Below, piece after piece: positions 7,328 through 11,435 of a stretch of 11,435 bases of DNA (positions are counted from its first letter, which is position 1; each line of letters begins with the position of its first letter). This DNA comes from Ichthyophonus hoferi (taxonomy: Eukaryota > Opisthokonta > Ichthyosporea > Ichthyophonida > Ichthyophonidae): NCBI GenBank assembly GCA_002751075.1, contig NAOQ01000408.1:38179-49613 (forward strand), read 5' to 3'. A program made the translations under genes and the position numbers. Under the pieces are notes generated by a model. It was not told where the DNA came from, searched no databases, and worked only from the letters and a program-made list of their open reading frames with translations.

Positions 7328-7787
7328 TCATATGTCATCTCCCCTGGAATTGGGTTCAAAATGATGGATCCTATTGGTGACCAGCCAGGGAGGTGGGTTA
7401 ATTGGATCATGTAGAGATAAGATAGCTGACACCAGTGTTGTTTTTGCATAGTAATGACTGTAGAATGGGCAGAGATAGAATATAGAAAGACTATACACAA
7501 GGACAACCAGAGGGCAACGAGAATGATTCAGAACATAGTGAGAGTATTTACTGGCAGAATATCATCAAACATATATCCATGCCGCTAACCATAAACCTTA
7601 CTAACCCATCCAATCAACCAATGGATTGGCCAATTCCACCCTAGTGAAACTTACCTAGTATGGCACAGTCTGCCTGTCCTATTAATTAATTGGTCAAGAG
7701 GACCATAACTGATTCACCGTGTCCAATCAATAGCAGGCACTATAGAGGTAATGAATAAGACCTCATGTAATATCTAATATCTGAGAC
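7328..7787 (+). other. 3' UTR of the tyrosine-motif gene
   Basis: The stretch runs from the stop codon to the AATAAA at 7788. It contains a cluster of ATTGG/CCAAT pentamers at about 7610-7730 and a 52-codon open segment listed separately. Confidence 0.5.
7486..7644 (+). CDS. Possible alternative C-terminal exon of the tyrosine-motif gene
   Basis: After an AG at 7484-7485 a frame is open for 52 codons to TAG 7642-7644. It starts KDYTQGQPEGNENDSEHSES and continues with a tyrosine (IYWQNI). The acidic, serine-rich first half with a hydrophobic-Tyr site looks like the preceding protein tail. The second half is largely encoded by CCAAT-type repeats. No clear donor in the upstream exon was found except gtatcc after 7164, so this may only be UTR. 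Confidence 0.2.
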   Translation, partial: KDYTQGQPEGNENDSEHSESIYWQNIIKHISMPLTINLTNPSNQPMDWPIPP

Positions 7788-7793
7788 AATAAA
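7788..7793 (+). terminator. Poly(A) signal AATAAA for the tyrosine-motif gene
   Basis: Canonical AATAAA about 460 bp after the stop codon, followed at once by a G/T-rich stretch (gtgttctcttctttctc) that suits a downstream cleavage element. It is the first canonical signal after the gene. Confidence 0.7.
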
Positions 7794-7891
7794 AGTGTTC
7801 TCTTCTTTCTCAAGGCTTCCTGGTGATAGCTGCCTGCCTGCTCTATGGCTACTCATTTAATTATTCATTATAGCATGCATAGCTGCATAAA

Positions 7892-7915
7892 AGGCCACTG
7901 TCTGTGACAGGGCCT
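7892..7915. repeat. GC-rich hairpin with one bulged base
   Basis: AGGCC, a bulged A, then CTGTC (7892-7902) pair with GACAGGGCCT (7906-7915) around a 3-base loop TGT, giving ten base pairs. Directly before it is CATAAAAG (7886-7893), a TATA-like sequence. It is unusually GC-rich for this window. Confidence 0.5.
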
Positions 7916-8072
7916 GCCCTCTTACTTAATTCTGCAGTTATAAATGAATAGTGACCTTTTGTTTTAACCTTTCCTTCCGTATTTACAACTATCAGCTATC
8001 ATTTAAAAATAACTGAGAACAAACTACTAAAAGGCTAAACTTGATAACTATAACTTGCTTGTATACATACAT

Positions 8073-8204
8073 ATGAATATTCTGGGCGGCCCTTTACGGG
8101 ACCTAATCATTAGTAACTTAGCGAGTGATGAATATATCGAACTGCAATGGCCCCATAAGACATTAATATGGGACGATAATAGCATTGAAGTTCAATATGA
8201 TTGA
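8073..8204 (+). CDS. Small ORF (43 aa), unknown
   Basis: ATG 8073 to TGA 8202-8204. The peptide starts MNILGGPLRDLIISNLASDE and includes YIEL, another Tyr-x-x-Leu site in acidic context. It sits about 180 bp after a TATA-like site. No homologue is recognised and no splice partner is evident. It could be a decayed piece or chance. Confidence 0.15.
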   Translation: MNILGGPLRDLIISNLASDEYIELQWPHKTLIWDDNSIEVQYD

Positions 8205-8334
8205 TTCTTAGCCCAAGTCCCATGACTCTGACTATAAGTATGATTGAGGTTTTATCTCTCATTATCTTCTTCATGTTCTACGCTTCTCTGCCAAGTACCC
8301 CTTATGACAATCAGCCAGGTGCTTTGTCTTGCAG

Positions 8335-8466
8335 CTCCTGCCTGACATTGCCTCAAACTTGGTCTGCGTTGTTAATAAAGCCACAAAATCGTTAACTCCA
8401 AATGAACACGTAGTTATAATTGATTTGTCAAAACATAGTTTTGCATGTAGTGAGCTAATGAACCAT
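8335..8466 (+). CDS. Exon-like segment of 44 codons with good splice sites
   Basis: The acceptor gctttgtcttgcag ends at 8334 and the donor gtaagg begins at 8467. Between them lie exactly 132 bases, open in one frame throughout (starting LLPDIASNLVCVVNKATKSL and ending SELMNH), so the exon would be phase-symmetric. The peptide has protein-like composition but I do not recognise it. No neighbouring exon in phase was found: the frame is closed upstream by TGA 8305-8307, and past the donor it stops at 8479. It may be an internal exon, a remnant of one, or chance. Confidence 0.3.
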
Positions 8467-8559
8467 GTAAGGAAACACTAATATAACCTTATCAGGATAA
8501 AATCAGACATCACTACTGAGACTTCGTGATCTTAAGTTATTAAAGCCTAGTCAATTGGT

Positions 8560-9151
8560 GTTAGGCGAAAATTAGAAAGTTAGCACTGGCGATAAAACGA
8601 AGTATAAAAGAAAACAAAAGCCAATCATTAAGCACTCGCTCTCACATGCGGTAATGAATAGCAAAATATAAAGTTCTCGTAATGAACGCAAATTGTTTGC
8701 ATTCAATTTTTTATATATGTAATAATCACACCGTTATTGTAATGTCTAACCGATCGTTAGCACTCATATGATAATCAGTGTCCAGATCTCTCGCTGGTTC
8801 AGAACTCAAAGAACTGTTTACTAACATTAAATAGTGGCAATAGTTATTATTTACATCGCAATATATCACATCCTACTGATAGATCTAATTGTGCAATCTC
8901 CACATTCGTATCCAAATAAATCAAAGCATCGAATCCTTCTGAAGCAGAACAGAGGTAGAATTACTACAGCCAGTTAGCTAAAGAGTCGGTATATGGGCCT
9001 TCTATAGAATCTCTACCACAATAACTGTGCCTTAAAAACAGATCTGATCAAGTTACTATTACTACCACTGGCCCAGAAAAATTAACTGCTATCAAATATA
9101 CAATTGGAGATTCTGACAGCTGTAGACAAGTCACTAGAACTGCCACAGATT
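8560..9151 (+). repeat. Dispersed repeat, right copy (diverged, colinear with 2950-3240)
   Basis: Shared blocks occur in the same order and orientation as in the left copy: around AGTATAAA (about 8600-8626), CGCTCTCACATGCGGTAA (8637-8654), a block ending GCATTCA (about 8655-8705), and 9096-9151, where 24 of the last 26 bases match. About 390 bp separates the last two blocks here against about 60 bp in the left copy, so one copy has gained or lost sequence. No ORF of note is inside. Confidence 0.55.
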
Positions 9152-11435
9152 ATAATAAAATAAAATTTTAAAAATGATTTCACCAGGATACGAGTTAGTC
9201 ACCCATTATTGTAATACGTCCCCTTGTTGTGTTTTGTTCTTTTATGCCCTGGCTAGCCAATGTAGATGATGACAGCTGGGGATTGTTTACAGTATACACT
9301 CTCAAAGATAGGCTATGTGTAGATATCTAAAAAGGTTCTTGACGGTCATCTAATGCCTTGAACTCGGAGCAGACACAACAAGGCTCACATGCAAGACAGT
9401 AAGTACTAAATGGTTCAGATCTAATTCCCCTATCTAACCCTCAAGGTTCATATATTTTTTGCTGATATAAACAAAAATGTACATTCTCCCATCCTCTTTT
9501 GTTATTGTTAAGTTGCCCTAGTACTCCTGAAATATTTACTATATTACGATCTTCCTCCATACCTTGTTAAACTATGGAGCATACGTGCCCTGCATAAGAT
9601 ATATAGAGGCTTCTATTTATCTTCTGAGATCTTCAATCTTTGTGATAATTTAGGCCTTTTTAACCTTTTCATTTACATTTTGGATTTAATAGCCTTAATG
9701 AATTATTGAACTATACTGCCCCTTGATGAGCAAGCTAAAAGGCTATCAACTAAAACATAGCATAGAAAATACTTACCTTCTAAATCCCTATGGCAGATAG
9801 CAGTGTAGGAGTCCTTTTGTAGCCTTTATATAAGTCTAATTTAAGTGTAAGTGTGTCAAGTATTCCCAATCAGGCCCTTTATATTGAGTGTATAAATCCA
9901 TTTGCATAATATTCTTAATTGTATTGATTTCACTTTGAAAAGCCTTCTCTGGTTGACTTATTAAAGTCGTTTATTTTAGAATAATACCCCACATTTTATT
10001 AGCTAATGGAAAAAACTTTCAGTTAGTAAAGTCACTGACTTCTTGTTTACTCAAAATTTCATTGCCACCTATGTGTTATGTAGAAAAGCTGCTTCAAGTT
10101 TTATTAAAAGCATGTTAATGGTAAGCATTACAGTAATTAGATTGTGCTCCAAAATTTCTATGGTACATCTATTTATATTTGTATAATGCCACAGATGCAT
10201 CCATTGTAGATCTATTGTAAAACAAGATATATTTGCCAATGTTTATTCTTAAAGAGATTTTTTCTACAATTCTAAGTTAAAATTCTGATCTGTTATCAAT
10301 TTTGAAGGCATATTATGTAAATATTCTATATAATCTTCACTAAAATTATCCTTGCTCCTAATTTAACAAGTTGACGACTAACGTAGACTGTGAACCCTGG
10401 TAAATAATACCGAGCAAAATTCTGTCTTCTGTCTTTTCATTCATGGGAAACTTTATCCTAGGATCTAAGTATGACTGATAGGCCTGGTACATTGGGTTCT
10501 GAGGTCAAAGATTGAGTTTTCCCAAAACAATTATAATAAGAAAAAACAATGGAATAGTCACTGACATGTTTTTTTATAATATTTCACATTCTAAATGCCC
10601 GAATTATTTTAATTTAATTGGTTGTTTAAATATTCTACTTCATTAGTTATAGTAATTCTACTATTAAATGAACAAGCCAATAGAAATATTGAGAGATTGG
10701 TTACTAAGTAATGGGTTTCACAATAAACCATTAATTCATTATAATAAAAGTTGCGCTATATTGCAGATGCTAGTACTAAATACTTTGCAACAACATTGAA
10801 AATATTCTTGTTTAGTTTATTTACTAGCTTTCTCTATGATAACACTTAATAAAGTCTTCAGGGAATGAGTGCCTCATCATTATAAATTGTGGCTGACCAA
10901 AGAGTTGCTGTGGTGAGAAGGTAGAGAAATTCCACTATCTTCCATTATATTTTTGTCAATTATAATATATGCAAGATTTTAATCATAATGACCTGTAACC
11001 ATACATACTCCAGTCATATGGAGAAATTTATTCTCTTTATTGTGCTACCCTTATAAATTAGAAGATCTATGCTCTAAGTAGGGGAGTATTTTGTTCTTTT
11101 ACTTTCAACTCTATGGGTAAGTGATTATGACCCCACCAGTATAATTTTTACTACTCGGCTGATAATGTTTGTACAGCATTCATACTAAGCTTCTTCAATG
11201 GCAATGACAATATTTTTCATTTATAACTTTATTATGTTAGCTAATCTTGTGTGATAATGATTACCACCTCTTCCATTTTAAAGGAGGTGGCCTTGATGCA
11301 GTTTAGAAGTATCGTCAAACCACTTTATTCTTGAAATATGTCTTAAAGCAGTAAATCTTTCTTGATGCCAGAACACTAATTCTACATACATTCAAATAGC
11401 ATATAGCATTATAGATGTTTTCCAATGTGGATTGT
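9152..11435. other. Gene-poor AT-rich stretch
   Basis: I see no gene I can support in these 2.3 kb on either strand. Open frames are short and interrupted. Notable items are an 11-bp inverted repeat (CCTTGTTGTGT at 9222-9232 against 9373-9383), a 44-codon ATG frame on the minus strand (10358-10492), and the hairpin at 11264-11290. ATTGG/CCAAT pentamers are clearly sparser than in the left part. Confidence 0.5.
11264..11290. repeat. 7-bp hairpin with GC-rich stem
   Basis: CCACCTC (11264-11270) pairs with GAGGTGG (11284-11290) around a 13-base loop. Pairing may extend inward by two A/T pairs with one bulge. No gene is attached to it. Confidence 0.35.

Noticed and set aside
6523-7506. ORFs of 113, 72 and 81 residues on the minus strand and 71 on the plus strand
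   Set aside because: They are shadows of the main exon of the tyrosine-motif gene.
8201-8395. 64-residue + strand ORF with a hydrophobic stretch
   Set aside because: It overlaps a better exon candidate in another frame and has no splice or promoter support.
9780-9900. Leucine-rich-repeat-like phrase (LTHLHLN) on the minus strand near a gtaagt donor
   Set aside because: Frames around it are closed by stops and a single phrase is not enough to call a repeat protein.
1-11435. CRISPR array, tRNA, rRNA or viral element
   Set aside because: No regularly spaced identical repeats, no cloverleaf with A and B boxes, and no reverse transcriptase, capsid or long terminal repeat signal were seen.

Overview
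The window looks like an AT-rich, compact invertebrate genome. A sponge such as a demosponge is my best guess, but this is inference. The evidence is short introns of about 110-260 bp with standard GT-AG ends, a recognisable animal-type HSCB gene split into small exons, and no prokaryotic gene packing. Two genes can be supported. Much of the rest is non-coding, made of old interspersed and simple repeats.

Region 1 (1-1637, + strand) is the 3' part of a gene for HSCB (HSC20), the mitochondrial J-protein co-chaperone of iron-sulfur cluster assembly. Six exons give about 161 residues running from inside the J domain through the HPD motif to the C-terminal scaffold-binding helices. The first exon(s) lie left of the window. 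Simple-sequence TACTATA and TATAGTA arrays sit in intron 4 and just after the stop, in opposite orientations. An alternative last exon is possible at 1819-1875.

Region 2 (about 1876-5870) is mostly non-coding. It holds a small ORF with a promoter-like upstream region (2457-2624), one copy of a dispersed repeat (about 2950-3240), a 57-bp tandem duplication, a second tandem duplication near 4746, several short perfect hairpins and AT-rich simple sequence. Three short exon-like segments (2532, 3849, 5411) have partial splice or promoter signals and remain uncertain.

Region 3 (about 5878-7793, + strand) is a gene for a protein of about 367 residues that I do not recognise. It has two well-defined coding exons, a probable upstream exon and a good poly(A) signal. 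Its last 150 residues carry nine Tyr-x-x-hydrophobic motifs, including a series of [ILV]YD-type sites and one YxxM. This is the layout of an SH2-docking signalling adaptor, and it is the most interesting object in the window. A possible alternative C-terminal exon lies in its 3' region.

Region 4 (about 7800-11435) is mostly gene-poor. It has a GC-rich hairpin, a TATA-like site, an exon-like open segment of 132 bp with good splice sites (8335-8466), the second copy of the dispersed repeat (about 8560-9151), and about 2.3 kb in which I see no supportable gene.

The pentamer ATTGG/CCAAT is very frequent through the left two thirds of the window, in introns and intergenic DNA alike. The two genes are both on the + strand and show no obvious functional link. 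No CRISPR, tRNA, rRNA or recognisable viral element was found.
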